Positions 27,739-36,405 of a stretch of 64,000 bases of DNA are shown one piece after another. The notes under the pieces were generated by a model. That model was not told where the DNA came from. It worked only from the letters and a program-made list of their open reading frames with translations, and did no database searches. The stretch is taken from NCBI GenBank assembly GCA_021828475.1, contig JAJZIY010000002.1, forward strand, positions 97,793 to 161,792, written 5' to 3'. Both the position numbers and the translations under genes were made by a program. Source of the DNA: Actinomycetes bacterium. GTDB lineage: Bacteria; Actinomycetota; Acidimicrobiia; Acidimicrobiales; Palsa-688. Numbering within the stretch: the stretch's first letter is position 1; each line of letters starts with the position of its first letter.

Positions 27739-28554
27739 TCACGGCCGGCTGGGCACGCTCGGGGCCGAGTGGGCTGCCGGCTCCGGTGCCGCCCTCCCCC
27801 CGGCCGGGCGGCGGAGCACGGCACCAAGCACCGTCGGCTCCACGGCGTCCACCACCGAGTACGCGAGCGGCCGCAGCAGCGTGAAGGCCAGCACCACCGC
27901 CGAAGACAGGAGGTAACCCGCCACCACGTCACCGGGGTAGTGCGCACCCACGTAGACCCGGGCGAAACACAGCAGGAGCCCGAACACCACGTTGGCCCCG
28001 ACGAGCGCCGGGACGGCTCTCGGAAGGGTGCGCCGGCGTTGGGCGGCTCCGGCGAGCGCGTGAGCCATGTGCTGGCGGCGGCTCCAAAGCTCGCCACCCA
28101 GCACCAGGAGGACCGAGAGGGTCAGCCCGCCGGCGACGATCGAGTGGTCGGAGGGGAAGGCGTAGTCGTTGGCCTTGGGCACGAGCACCAGGACGTGGGG
28201 ATGGGCCACGTACGGGCGCACTTCCCGGGCTGCGTGGGCGATGAGCAGGTTGAAGCCCAGAGCGACAACGGTGCCGGCGCCGCCGAGGACGAGCAGTGCT
28301 GCCGCTCTGGCCGCCCCCCTCCACCACGCAATGGCGTAGACGGCAACGAAGACGAGCGCCAGCAGGACCGGACCGAGCCAGAGCGCATAGGTCTGCATGA
28401 AGCCGTGGGCCCAGGCGGTTTGCCGGGAGAGGCGGTTGACGTCCAGGTAGAGCGACGTGTTGGCCCCCTGGGGCCACAGCACCCGGACGCCGTGGGTGTC
28501 CGGGCCTGTCGGGTTGTAAGAGGTCACAAGCGGCGCCAGGACGGTTCGCGTCAT
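27739..28554 (-). CDS. PAP2-superfamily membrane phosphatase
   Basis: The 271-residue protein has about five membrane helices and the PAP2 motifs: a weak first motif at REVRP (Arg113-Pro114), FPSDHS (Ser135, His137) and ARVYVGAHYPGD (Arg199, His205, Asp209). Such enzymes dephosphorylate lipid pyrophosphates, for example undecaprenyl pyrophosphate, or phosphatidic acid. ATG 28554 follows GGAGGTGCCCGC; the longer frame adds 11 residues. A PHO-box-like repeat lies 19 nt upstream, so it is probably controlled by phosphate supply. It is convergent with the gene ending at 27678. Confidence 0.88.
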   Translation of the reverse strand: MTRTVLAPLVTSYNPTGPDTHGVRVLWPQGANTSLYLDVNRLSRQTAWAHGFMQTYALWLGPVLLALVFVAVYAIAWWRGAARAAALLVLGGAGTVVALGFNLLIAHAAREVRPYVAHPHVLVLVPKANDYAFPSDHSIVAGGLTLSVLLVLGGELWSRRQHMAHALAGAAQRRRTLPRAVPALVGANVVFGLLLCFARVYVGAHYPGDVVAGYLLSSAVVLAFTLLRPLAYSVVDAVEPTVLGAVLRRPAGGRAAPEPAAHSAPSVPSRP

Positions 28555-28902
28555 GCGGGCACCTCCGTACGGGACGGCGAACGGCAAGTGAACGGAGCTT
28601 GAACCGGGCTCACGGGTGGCAAGCTAGCCTCCTCCGGCATGCTTTGCGGGCCGGCCCTGGTGGGCCGCTGCGGTGCCTGTAGCGACCACGGCTTGGCGAG
28701 CGGTCCAAGCAGTCCTGGCGGCCGGGACCGCCGGGCGGTACCACGGCCCGGGCGGCCCTCTCAGGTGGCGGGGCTCACCCCGGCCGCGGCCTGCCTGCCT
28801 GGCCGCACCGGGACCTTGGTCCCCATTTCCGCGCCGGCGATATGGACCGGTCCCCGGCCGGCGTTGTCAGTTTGCACAACCCCTACCCAGAGGAGGCGGC
28901 CG
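28555..28902. other. Intergenic region between PAP2 and OsmC genes
   Basis: Apart from the PHO-box-like repeat at 28573-28605 and an isolated TAGCCT at 28625-28630 placed 8 nt before an ATG at 28639, I see nothing supported. That ATG is in frame with the OsmC gene but would add 88 low-complexity residues. Confidence 0.45.
28573..28605 (-). promoter_or_regulatory. PHO-box-like triple 11-bp direct repeat
   Basis: Read on the minus strand, three contiguous 11-bp units occur: GGTTCAAGCTC, CGTTCACTTGC and CGTTCGCCGTC. The GTTC(A) core in the second to sixth positions with an exact 11-bp period is the arrangement of PhoP-binding PHO boxes in Streptomyces. The site ends 19 nt before the PAP2 phosphatase start codon. 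No phoP/phoR gene is in the window. Confidence 0.65.
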
Positions 28903-29355
28903 GTGAGCGACACAACTCGGCACACGTCCACGGTGCACCTCGAACTCGAGGACGGGTACCGGATCAGAGCCGACTTCGGGGACGGGCGCGGGACGCTCGT
29001 CATGGACGAGCCGGCACCGCTCGGGGACGGGTCGGGCCCCAACGCCTCGGCCGTACTGGCCGCAGCCGTCGCCAACTGCCTCAGCGCCAGCCTCGTCTTC
29101 TGCCTGCGCAAGGCCCACGTCGAGGTGGCGTCTCTCGGCGCCGACGTCGAGGTGACCACGGCTCGCAACGACCGCGGCCGCCTACGGGTGACCGGCGTCC
29201 ATGTCAGCCTGCACCCGGTGGTGGCGCCGGGACAGGAGGGGCGCATCGAGCGCTGCCTCGGGCTGTTCGAGGACTTCTGCGTGGTGACCGAGGCGGTGCG
29301 GGGTGGCATCGATGTCGACGTGACGGTTGACGGGCTGCCCGGCCGGGTGACGTGA
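28903..29355 (+). CDS. OsmC family protein
   Basis: A 150-residue OsmC/Ohr-type protein. It shows the conserved PNASAVLAAAVANCLSASLV with the first Cys, and a second Cys in the following helix (VFCLRKAHVEV), the pair that reduces organic hydroperoxides in active members. GTG 28903 follows AGAGGAGG by 6 nt. The body aligns with the acidic OsmC type (DEPAPLGDGSGPNAS). Its neighbours offer no clear oxidative stress regulator, except perhaps the HxlR gene that follows on the other strand. Confidence 0.88.
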   Translation: MSDTTRHTSTVHLELEDGYRIRADFGDGRGTLVMDEPAPLGDGSGPNASAVLAAAVANCLSASLVFCLRKAHVEVASLGADVEVTTARNDRGRLRVTGVHVSLHPVVAPGQEGRIERCLGLFEDFCVVTEAVRGGIDVDVTVDGLPGRVT

Positions 29356-29458
29356 CACTTGGCCGGGGGCGGCGCTTCCTCCGAGCTCCTGAGAGCGGCA
29401 CCACCAGGGCTCACCGGGCCGCACGGGGCCGCACGCCCGGTCGTGGTCGGCCAAGGAC

Positions 29459-29893
29459 TCAGATGAAGCCCGGCTCCCCGCGTTCGTCCTCGGCGAGCGC
29501 CCTCTCGCATGTGGGGCAGTACCAACGTGCCTCGAGGACAGTCCCACACAATTGGTGGACCGGGCCGTCGTCGGGGATCCCGGCTTGCACGGATCCCCAC
29601 CTCGCCAGTAGGCGCGTGGCACCGGCAAGCTCGCGGCCCGAAGCCGTCAGGGCGTAGCTGTAGCGAGGCGGGCGGGCCGAGTAGGGAGTGGCGACCAGGA
29701 GGCGCAGCCCGCCGAGGTGGCGCAGGCGCTGAGTGAGCACGCTGGACGTGATGGCACCGAGCGCCTCTTGGAGCTCGTTGAAGCGCATAGCCCCGCCGAG
29801 CAGGGCGTTCACGATCAGGAGGGACCAGCGGTCTCCTATCCGGGCCAGCGCCGCATCGAGCCCGTCCGCGGGATGGTCCTGCATCCGGGCCAT
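29459..29893 (-). CDS. HxlR-family transcription regulator with C-terminal Cys cluster
   Basis: The 144-residue protein has the HxlR winged helix: ALARIGDRWSLLIVNALLGG, MRFNELQEALGAITSSVLTQ and RLRHLGGLRLL, then the wing PPRYSYALTASGREL. The C-terminus has Cys residues in QLCGTVLEARWYCPTCERAL, a possible metal or redox site. HxlR proteins respond to aldehydes, quinones or disulfide stress. A 23-bp near-perfect palindrome lies 36 nt upstream of its start, between it and a divergent protease gene, and is the likely operator. Met4 is an alternative start. Confidence 0.88.
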   Translation of the reverse strand: MARMQDHPADGLDAALARIGDRWSLLIVNALLGGAMRFNELQEALGAITSSVLTQRLRHLGGLRLLVATPYSARPPRYSYALTASGRELAGATRLLARWGSVQAGIPDDGPVHQLCGTVLEARWYCPTCERALAEDERGEPGFI

Positions 29894-29928
29894 TTTTGCT
29901 CGGCCCCCGCAGTAACGCCAATTCCATA

Positions 29929-29951
29929 GTAGCTTGCGAGTCGCAAGTTAC
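29929..29951. promoter_or_regulatory. Near-perfect 23-bp palindrome between hxlR-type and protease genes
   Basis: GTAGCTTGCGA-G-TCGCAAGTTAC has 11-bp arms with one mismatch. It stands between divergent start codons at 29893 and 29978, a position that would let the HxlR-type protein control both genes. Confidence 0.65.
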
Positions 29952-29977
29952 AAGTGACTAGCGGAGAGGAGCCGGCA

Positions 29978-30889
29978 ATGGCACCCGTCGACAGCATCGA
30001 AGAGGCAGTGCAGCGGGTCAGCAGCACACTGGCAGGCAGCGTCGTCCGGATCGGCCGGGGCCCCGGGCGCGGTGGCGGCGTAGTGGTGGCCGAGGGAGCC
30101 GTGCTCACCAATGCCCACAACCTCCGGGGCAGCCAGACGACGGTCACCTTCACGGACGGGCGGGTCGAGCAAGGTCGGGTCGCTGGTGCCGACGTGGACG
30201 GCGACCTGGCGGTGGTGCTGGTCCCGACGGCCGGCGCAACGCCTGCCGAGTGGCGCAGCGAGGCGCCACCCGTCGGGAGTGCCCTGTTCGCGCTGACAGC
30301 CCCGGCGGGCGGGGGCCTCCGGGTCACCGTTGGCAGGGTCTCGGCGGCCGGCCGCGCCTTCCGGGGACCCAGGGGCCATCTCATCACCGGGGGCCTCGAG
30401 CACACTGCGCCCCTGCCCCACGGGTCGTCCGGCAGCCCGGTGGTGGACAGTGCGGGCATGCTCGTGGGCGTGAGCACCCACCGCCTCGGAGAGGGCTTCT
30501 ACCTCGCGGTGCCGGCCGAGGCCGACCTGCGCACCAGGGTGGGGGCGCTCGCCAGGGGCGAGAGCCCACGACGCCGCTACCTCGGGGTTGCCCTCCTACC
30601 GGCCCCGGCGGCGCGGCGCCTGAGGGCGGCGGTCGGCCTGCCAGAACGCGACGGGTTGCTGGTGCGGGCACTCGAAGACGACGGGCCGGCTGCCCGGGCC
30701 GGGGTACGCGCAGGTGACCTGCTCGTCTCGGCCGGGGGGCAGGCCCTGGCCTCCCACGACGACCTGCTGCGCGTGCTGGCCGGGCTGGCGGACGGTGACG
30801 ACCTGGGGCTCGGGGTGGTGCGGGGCGCCGACCAGCTCGAGATCCTGGTCAGCTTCGCCGAGACCGGCGAGGGCCAGGCGACGGCCTGA
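29978..30889 (+). CDS. S1C serine protease with PDZ domain, no signal peptide
   Basis: The 303-residue protein has a compact trypsin-like domain: His in VLTNAHNL, Asp in VDGDLAVVLV and Ser in GSSGSPVVDSAG. A PDZ domain follows (YLGVALLPAPAARRL, GLLVRALEDDGPAARAGVRA). I see no signal peptide or membrane helix, unlike the HtrA-like protein at 1775-3436, so it may act in the cytoplasm. ATG 29978 has GGAGAGGAGCC upstream. It is divergent from an HxlR regulator across a palindrome. Confidence 0.85.
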   Translation: MAPVDSIEEAVQRVSSTLAGSVVRIGRGPGRGGGVVVAEGAVLTNAHNLRGSQTTVTFTDGRVEQGRVAGADVDGDLAVVLVPTAGATPAEWRSEAPPVGSALFALTAPAGGGLRVTVGRVSAAGRAFRGPRGHLITGGLEHTAPLPHGSSGSPVVDSAGMLVGVSTHRLGEGFYLAVPAEADLRTRVGALARGESPRRRYLGVALLPAPAARRLRAAVGLPERDGLLVRALEDDGPAARAGVRAGDLLVSAGGQALASHDDLLRVLAGLADGDDLGLGVVRGADQLEILVSFAETGEGQATA

Positions 30890-30968
30890 ACCCGGGCGCG
30901 GCACAGGCCGGTGCTGCTGGCCGCAAGTCACCCGGCCCCCTCCTGCTCCCGTATGGGACAATGTTGAG

Positions 30969-31355
30969 GTGCCGCGGGAAACTGGCTCGGCAGGTAGGCT
31001 CGACGAGGTGGCGGCGCTCGTCACCCACGGTGCCGAGGCGGACGAGGTGCGGGTGGCTCTGCTGCTGGCGTCGGTCCTTCGCCCGCTGGTCAGGCGCAGC
31101 GTGCCGCCCCGTCTCGTCGAGGCCGGACCGGCGGTTCGCTCCGCCCGCCTGCATTTTGCCGACGGGACCACGGTCCTGGTCCGCAGCCTGCGCCCAGGGG
31201 ACTTGACGGCGCTCGCAGTTGTCATGCGCAGGTGCTCTGCCAAGCCGGTGTCATGCACCATGGCACCGGACGGCAGCACGCAGCTCCGACTGGTCTGGCC
31301 GGGCGGCCAGCGTCCCCTCGCCTTGCAGGTGCTCGGCCTCGACCAGCCCGACTGA
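30969..31355 (+). CDS. Hypothetical protein
   Basis: A 128-residue protein I do not recognise. Its codons have strong G/C third positions, supporting a real gene. It is a mixed alpha/beta soluble protein with a helical front (DEVAALVTHGAEADEVRVAL), then LHFADGTTVLVRSLRPGDLT, and ends with RPLALQVLGLDQPD. No signal peptide or membrane segment is seen. GTG 30969 lies 6 nt after a GACAAT hexamer, which may be a leaderless -10; TGAGG is also close. It follows the protease gene by 79 nt. Confidence 0.6.
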   Translation: MPRETGSAGRLDEVAALVTHGAEADEVRVALLLASVLRPLVRRSVPPRLVEAGPAVRSARLHFADGTTVLVRSLRPGDLTALAVVMRRCSAKPVSCTMAPDGSTQLRLVWPGGQRPLALQVLGLDQPD

Positions 31356-31461
31356 ACGCCCCGGACGGTTGCACCCTGCGCCAGGGTGGAGATGCGGCCG
31401 GTGGGCGACTACTACGTCGCAGGGAGGCGGTGAGGCCCCGTCAGCCAGGTCGGGCCTGCGC

Positions 31462-32622
31462 TCAGACCACGCCCGGGAGCCTGGCGGCCGGCCCCGGGTG
31501 GACCGGCGCCGTGCCCCCGGTCAGAGGCAGGCCCGGGCGGCCGCAGCGGAGGGCGATCATCTCGGCGCATATGGACACGGCCGTCTCCTCGGGCGAGGAG
31601 GCACCCAGGTCGAGGCCGAGCGGACCGCGCAACCGGTCCAGCTCGGCGGGGCCCAACCCGGCCTCCTCCAGGCGCCTGCGCCTGTCGGCTTGCGTCCGCC
31701 GGGACCCCATCACCCCGATGTAGCCGGCCCGGGTCCGCACGGCGGCACGAATGGTGGGGACGTCGAACTTGGGGTCGTGGGTGAGCACGCAGATGGCATC
31801 ACGCGGCCCGAACCCGTCGCCGGACACCGCCAGGTAGCGCTCGGCCCGGTCCACGACCACCTCGTCGGCCATGGGGAACCGGGCGGCGGAAGCGAACACA
31901 GAGCGGGCGTCGCAGACAGTCACCCGGTAGCCGAGCAGCTTGGCCTGCGAAGCCAACGCCGCCGTGAAACTGGCGGCACCGACGATGAGCATCTTCGGGG
32001 GGGCCGGGTAGGTGTCTACGAAAACACCCAGCTGCCCGGCCTCGCCCGTCGGGCCGAAGGGGTAGTAGTGCAGGGCGCTTCGCTCGGCCGCCAGGTCGGC
32101 GAGGGCGTCATCTGCCACCTCCGACCCGAACACCTCCGGCCGCAACGGACCGGCCGGAGCACCACCTGCCGCCGCATGCAGCTGCGGGCTGGTTGCCAGC
32201 GCCTTCGCACCCAGCAGCCCAGGCGGGCCCTCCACCACCTCCAGCAGCGCCGCCCCCGCTCCTGCCCGCGCGCACTCGGCCAGCTCCGCGACCCAGGCCG
32301 ACTGCGAGGGCTCCAGGCGCTCCAGCAGTGCCCGGACCTTTCCGCCACAGGTCAGGCCGACGTCGAAGGCCTCGTCGTCGGAACACCCGAAGACGACCAT
32401 CTCGGGCCGGCCACCGGAGGCCAGGACCTCGCGCGCCGCATGGACCAGGGCCCCCTCCACGCAACCGCCCGAAGCGGAGCCGGCGACTTCGCCGCTGCCA
32501 TCCAGGGCGATGGCTGCTCCGGCCGTCCTGACTCCCGAGCCCACCACCTCTACGACCCTGGCCAACGCCACGGGCTTGCCCTCGTCCAACCACTGGGCCA
32601 CCCGCTCCAGCACTTCTCTCAC
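31462..32622 (-). CDS. xdhC: XdhC/CoxI-family molybdenum hydroxylase maturation factor
   Basis: The 386-residue protein has the N-terminal XdhC_CoxI domain (SGVRTAGAAIALDGSGEVAG, SASGGCVEGALVHAA) and a C-terminal Rossmann domain (KMLIVGAASFTAALASQAKL, then CDARSVFASAARFP and THDPKFDVPTI, YIGVMGSRRTQADRR). XdhC binds sulfurated molybdenum cofactor and inserts it into xanthine dehydrogenase-type enzymes. Start GTG 32622 overlaps the stop of the large subunit gene by 4 nt. It is the last gene of the 14-gene operon. Confidence 0.93.
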   Translation of the reverse strand: MREVLERVAQWLDEGKPVALARVVEVVGSGVRTAGAAIALDGSGEVAGSASGGCVEGALVHAAREVLASGGRPEMVVFGCSDDEAFDVGLTCGGKVRALLERLEPSQSAWVAELAECARAGAGAALLEVVEGPPGLLGAKALATSPQLHAAAGGAPAGPLRPEVFGSEVADDALADLAAERSALHYYPFGPTGEAGQLGVFVDTYPAPPKMLIVGAASFTAALASQAKLLGYRVTVCDARSVFASAARFPMADEVVVDRAERYLAVSGDGFGPRDAICVLTHDPKFDVPTIRAAVRTRAGYIGVMGSRRTQADRRRRLEEAGLGPAELDRLRGPLGLDLGASSPEETAVSICAEMIALRCGRPGLPLTGGTAPVHPGPAARLPGVV

Positions 32623-35069
32623 GGCACCGCCCCGCCCTCCCCGCTGCCCGGGCCACGGGGCTCCGGCACCCCTCCGGTGAGGTCGTGGGCCCCTCCGGCC
32701 CGACCGCCTGTGCCGGCCGCACCGTCGGCGCCATCCGTGCCGCCCGCAGCCTCGCCCAGGCCGACGATGTCCTGGGGACGCAGCGGGACACGGGGCAGCC
32801 GCCGCCCCGTGGCCGCCCGCACCGCTGCCACGATCGCCGGCGTTGAGGAGATCGTCGGCGCCTCCCCGACGCCGCGCAGCCCGTAGGGGGCGTGGGGATC
32901 CGCCAGCTCCAGCACCTGCACGCGCATCGGCGGTACGTCCAGGATGGTTGGGATGAGGTAGTCCGTGAAGGACGGGTTCTTGACCCTGCCCGCTTCGACC
33001 TGGATCTCCTCCATCAGTGCCAGGCCGAGGCCCTGGGTCGTCCCCCCGTGGATCTGGCCCAGCACCGCCCCCGGGTTGATGGCCTTGCCCACGTCCTGGG
33101 CCGTGTCGATCTGGACCACCTTCACCAGCCCGAGCTCGGTGTCGACGTCCACCACGGCGCGGTGGGCGGCGAAGGAGTACTGGACGTGGGCGTCCCCCTG
33201 ACCCGTCTCGGGGTCGACCTCCTGGGTGGGCCTGTGCCGCCACTCGACGGTCCGCTCCAGCGGGCCAGGCTCCAAGAGCTCGGGGAGGCCGAGGACGTCG
33301 CCGCCCGGGCCGAGCACCTCGCCGTGCGCCCAGCTCAGGTCGGCCTCCGGTACGCCCAGGCGAGCGGCGGCCCGGGCCAGCATCTCGGCCCGCAACTGCC
33401 CGCACGCCTCCCTCAGCGCCCCCGCCGTCATGTACGTCTGGCGCGACGCCGACGACGACCCGGCGCTCCCCACCCGGGTGTCGGCCGTCTCGACCACGAC
33501 CTCGCGCACACCCAGCTCGCTCCGGGCGATCTGGGCCTGCACGGTCACCAGGCCCTGGCCCAGCTCGCACCCGGCGCTGTGAACGGTCGCTACCGGGCCG
33601 TCCGGCCCTGCAGCCAGGACGACCCGCACCGTCGTGTAGTCGTCGTAGCCCTCCGAGAACCCGACGTTCTTGAAGCCGACTGCGTACCCGGTGCCCCGTA
33701 CCACTCCCTCGCCGTGGGTCGTGTTTGCCATCCCTCCAGGCAACAAGCCCTCGGTGGCCACGTCGGCAACGGTTGGGCCCGGGGGTGGCAGGGGGGCCTG
33801 CGCCACCCGCCGCAGAAGGTCGGCCACTGGCGCCGGGCTGTCCACCACCTGGCCGGTGGGCATGAGCGAGCCCTGCGACATGGCGTTGAGCGACCGGAGC
33901 TCGACCGGGTGCATGCCCAGCTCCTCGGCCAGGCGGTCCATCTGCGCCTCGTAGGCGAAACAAGCCTGCACGGCGCCGAAACCGCGCATGGCGCCACAGG
34001 GCGGGTTGTTGGTGTAGAGACCGTAGGCGTCCACGGACACATTGGGCACGACGTACGGCCCGACACTGAGGGTGCCGGCGTTGCCGATCACCGCCCGGGT
34101 GCTCGACATGTAGGCACCCCCGTCGAAGACCATCTCCGCCTTGACGAAGACCAGCCGGCCGTCCCGTGCGGCGCCGTGCACGTACCTCAGCCGGGCGGGG
34201 TGGCGGTGGACGTGCCCGAAAAACGACTCCTCCCGGGAGTAGACCATCTTGACCGGCCTCCCCGTCCGCAGCGCCAGCAGGCACAGGTGGATCTGCAACG
34301 AGACGTCCTCGCGGGCGCCGAACGCCCCGCCCACCCCGGCCAGGGCCAACCTGACCTTGGCCTCGGGGAGCCCCAGGGCGGCTGCCACCTGGCGCCGGTC
34401 CGCGTGCAGCCACTGCGTGGCCACCTGGAGGTCGACCCCACCGTCGTCGGCAGGCACGGCCAGCCCGGACTCCGGCCCGAGGAAAGCCTGGTCCTGCATC
34501 CCCACCTCGTACTCACCGCTCACGACGACGGGGGCCTCGCCGAACGGGTCGCCGCGGCGCAGCTTGAAGTGGCGGACGATGTTGCCTGAAGGATGGACCT
34601 TCTCGGCCGTGGGCAGCATGGCCTCCATGGGGTCCACCACCGCCACGAGGGGCTGGTACTCCACGCGCACAGCGGCCACCGCCCGGCGTGCGGTCTCCGG
34701 GCTGTCCGCCGCCACCAGGGCCACCGCTTCCCCCTGGTAGCGGACCTCGCCCACCGCCAGTACGGGCTGGTCGGCCACCTCCAGGCCGAAGGTCTTCTTG
34801 CCCGGGACGTCCTCGTGGGTCAGCACGCAGTGGACACCGGGGAGGCGCAGGGCCTCCGACGGGTCGACCGAAACAAGGCGGGCGCGGGGGTGCGGGCTGC
34901 GCACCGTAGCGCCCCAGACCATCCCGTCGGCCCACAGGTCGGACGAAAAAGCGAAGCGGCCCGCCACTTTCTGTGCGCCGTCGGGACGGCGGGCATCGTC
35001 GCCTACGCCGTCGCAGGTGTGCGCACCCGCGCCGGCCGACTCACGGGTCGGGCCTGTCAGTGTGCTCAC
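32619..35069 (-). CDS. Molybdenum hydroxylase large subunit (xanthine dehydrogenase/CoxL family)
   Basis: The 816-residue protein has the two aldehyde-oxidase/xanthine-dehydrogenase domains. It shows VAGRFAFSSDLWADGMVWGA at the front, GVGGAFGAREDVSLQIH (cofactor loop), NNPPCGAMRGFGAVQACFAY and the catalytic Glu in GLRGVGEAPTISSTPAI near the end. The C-terminal ~45 residues are Gly-rich. Substrate residues of xanthine oxidoreductases are not obvious to me, so xanthine, hypoxanthine or a hydroxylated purine are all possible. GTG 35069 overlaps the 2Fe-2S subunit gene by 4 nt. With the two genes upstream it makes a three-subunit enzyme. Confidence 0.92.
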   Translation of the reverse strand: MSTLTGPTRESAGAGAHTCDGVGDDARRPDGAQKVAGRFAFSSDLWADGMVWGATVRSPHPRARLVSVDPSEALRLPGVHCVLTHEDVPGKKTFGLEVADQPVLAVGEVRYQGEAVALVAADSPETARRAVAAVRVEYQPLVAVVDPMEAMLPTAEKVHPSGNIVRHFKLRRGDPFGEAPVVVSGEYEVGMQDQAFLGPESGLAVPADDGGVDLQVATQWLHADRRQVAAALGLPEAKVRLALAGVGGAFGAREDVSLQIHLCLLALRTGRPVKMVYSREESFFGHVHRHPARLRYVHGAARDGRLVFVKAEMVFDGGAYMSSTRAVIGNAGTLSVGPYVVPNVSVDAYGLYTNNPPCGAMRGFGAVQACFAYEAQMDRLAEELGMHPVELRSLNAMSQGSLMPTGQVVDSPAPVADLLRRVAQAPLPPPGPTVADVATEGLLPGGMANTTHGEGVVRGTGYAVGFKNVGFSEGYDDYTTVRVVLAAGPDGPVATVHSAGCELGQGLVTVQAQIARSELGVREVVVETADTRVGSAGSSSASRQTYMTAGALREACGQLRAEMLARAAARLGVPEADLSWAHGEVLGPGGDVLGLPELLEPGPLERTVEWRHRPTQEVDPETGQGDAHVQYSFAAHRAVVDVDTELGLVKVVQIDTAQDVGKAINPGAVLGQIHGGTTQGLGLALMEEIQVEAGRVKNPSFTDYLIPTILDVPPMRVQVLELADPHAPYGLRGVGEAPTISSTPAIVAAVRAATGRRLPRVPLRPQDIVGLGEAAGGTDGADGAAGTGGRAGGAHDLTGGVPEPRGPGSGEGGAVP

Positions 35070-35530
35070 CGGCTCGTCCCCGCCGCAGCGCGAACGGCAT
35101 CGAGCACCTTCTCGTAGCCGGTGCACCGGCACAGGTTGCCGGCCAGGGCCTCGCGGATCTCCACATCTGAGGGTGCCGGGTTGTGGCGCAGGAGGTCCTC
35201 GGTGGCCACCACCAGGCCCGGGGTGCAGAACCCGCACTGCACTGCGCCGGCCTCGAGAAAAGCCTCCTGCACGGCACTCATCCGGCCGTCGCGCCCCAGC
35301 CCCTCCACCGTGACCACGTGACGGCCCTGGGCCTGGCCGGCGGCCACCAGGCACGAGCACACCAGCTCGCCGTCCAGCAGCACGCTGCAGCTGCCGCATT
35401 CCCCCTGTTCGCAGGCGTTCTTGGAACCCCACAGTCCCAGGCGCTCACGCAGCACGTAGAGCAGGCTCTCGCCCTCCCAGACATCGTCTGTCTCGTAGGG
35501 CACCCCGTTGACCTCGAGCCTCAGTTGCAT
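35066..35530 (-). CDS. 2Fe-2S subunit of molybdenum hydroxylase
   Basis: The 154-residue protein has a plant-type ferredoxin domain with cysteines in ACEQGECGSCSVLLDGELVC and an all-helical second domain with CGFCTPGLV and LCRCTGYEKVLDAV. These bind the two clusters that pass electrons from molybdenum to FAD. ATG 35530 gives the standard N-terminus MQLRLEVNG; the gene overlaps the FAD subunit gene by 10 nt and the large subunit gene by 4 nt. Confidence 0.95.
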   Translation of the reverse strand: MQLRLEVNGVPYETDDVWEGESLLYVLRERLGLWGSKNACEQGECGSCSVLLDGELVCSCLVAAGQAQGRHVVTVEGLGRDGRMSAVQEAFLEAGAVQCGFCTPGLVVATEDLLRHNPAPSDVEIREALAGNLCRCTGYEKVLDAVRAAAGTSR

Positions 35531-36405
35531 GGAGCGTTCCCGTTCCTCATCAGGTCGGCCCAGGCCCACGACAGGGCCCGGCGCGCCATTATGGCCAGGG
35601 CGTGGCGGCGGTAGGCGGCGCTGCCCCTCACGTCGTCGATGGGAGAAGCAGCCGAGGTGACCAGCTCGGCAAAACGGTGGAGCAGCCCGTCCGGCAGCGG
35701 CCTCGGCCGCTCCCACATCCCCGCTGCGGAGAGCTCGGCCTCCAGGAGCTCCTCGGCGCCGGCGGCCCGCCGGGGGGTCGGTGCCGCCGAACCGATGCCC
35801 GTGCCCACCCGGCCGTGCTCGGGGTCCAGGGATATGGCGAACGACGCCACGGCGATGACCATGGCGTTGCGTGTCCCGACCTTGCAGAACTGCTCAGGCC
35901 CCGGCGCCGGGCGTACCACGAACGCCGAGATGAGCTCGTCCGCAGCCAGGACGCTGCGCTTGGGCCCGGTGAAGAACTCCTCCACGGGCACGAGGCGCGT
36001 CCCGCGCACCGAGGCCAGCTCGACGCTCGCCCGCCCGGCCAGCAACGGCGGGTGGGCGTCCCCCGCCGGCGAGGCCGAACCCAGGTTGCCTCCCACCGTC
36101 CCCCGGTTGCGGATCTGCGGCGATCCGACGGTGCGCGCCGCCATGGCCAGGCCCGGTAGCCGGGGACCGAGCTCACGGACCAGGCGGGTGTAGCTGACCC
36201 CCGCCCCGACGCGCAGGTGGCCGTCTGCACGGTCCCACTGCGCCAGCTCGGGCACGGCGGAGATGTCGATCAGCGCAGGTGGCCGGTGGCGGTTGAAGTT
36301 GAGCTCGACCATCACGTCGGTCCCACCGGCGATGGGCACGGCCTCGGGGTGCTCGGCCTTCAGCGCCAGGGCGTCGGCCCACGTGCGAGGAGAGTGGAAG
36401 TCCAC
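35521..36405 (-). CDS. FAD-binding subunit of molybdenum hydroxylase
   Basis: The 294-residue protein matches the CoxM/XdhB type: AVPIAGGTDVMVELNFNRHR, then VGSPQIRNRGTVGGNLGSAS (FAD pyrophosphate loop) and a C-terminal CO-dehydrogenase flavoprotein domain with KVGTRNAMVIAVAS. It takes electrons from the 2Fe-2S subunit to NAD or another acceptor. Start GTG 36405 shares one base with the TAG stop of the ammonia-lyase gene (TAGTG), so translation is tightly coupled. Confidence 0.93.
   Translation of the reverse strand: MDFHSPRTWADALALKAEHPEAVPIAGGTDVMVELNFNRHRPPALIDISAVPELAQWDRADGHLRVGAGVSYTRLVRELGPRLPGLAMAARTVGSPQIRNRGTVGGNLGSASPAGDAHPPLLAGRASVELASVRGTRLVPVEEFFTGPKRSVLAADELISAFVVRPAPGPEQFCKVGTRNAMVIAVASFAISLDPEHGRVGTGIGSAAPTPRRAAGAEELLEAELSAAGMWERPRPLPDGLLHRFAELVTSAASPIDDVRGSAAYRRHALAIMARRALSWAWADLMRNGNAPCN

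Noticed and set aside
28639..28902. Upstream start for the OsmC gene at ATG 28639
   Set aside because: It would add 88 low-complexity residues; GTG 28903 has a strong ribosome site and the domain begins just after it.
32623..34413. XdhC frame extended to 983 residues
   Set aside because: The extra 597 residues are an out-of-frame shadow of the large subunit gene; the GTG at 32622 with a 4-nt overlap is the fitting start.
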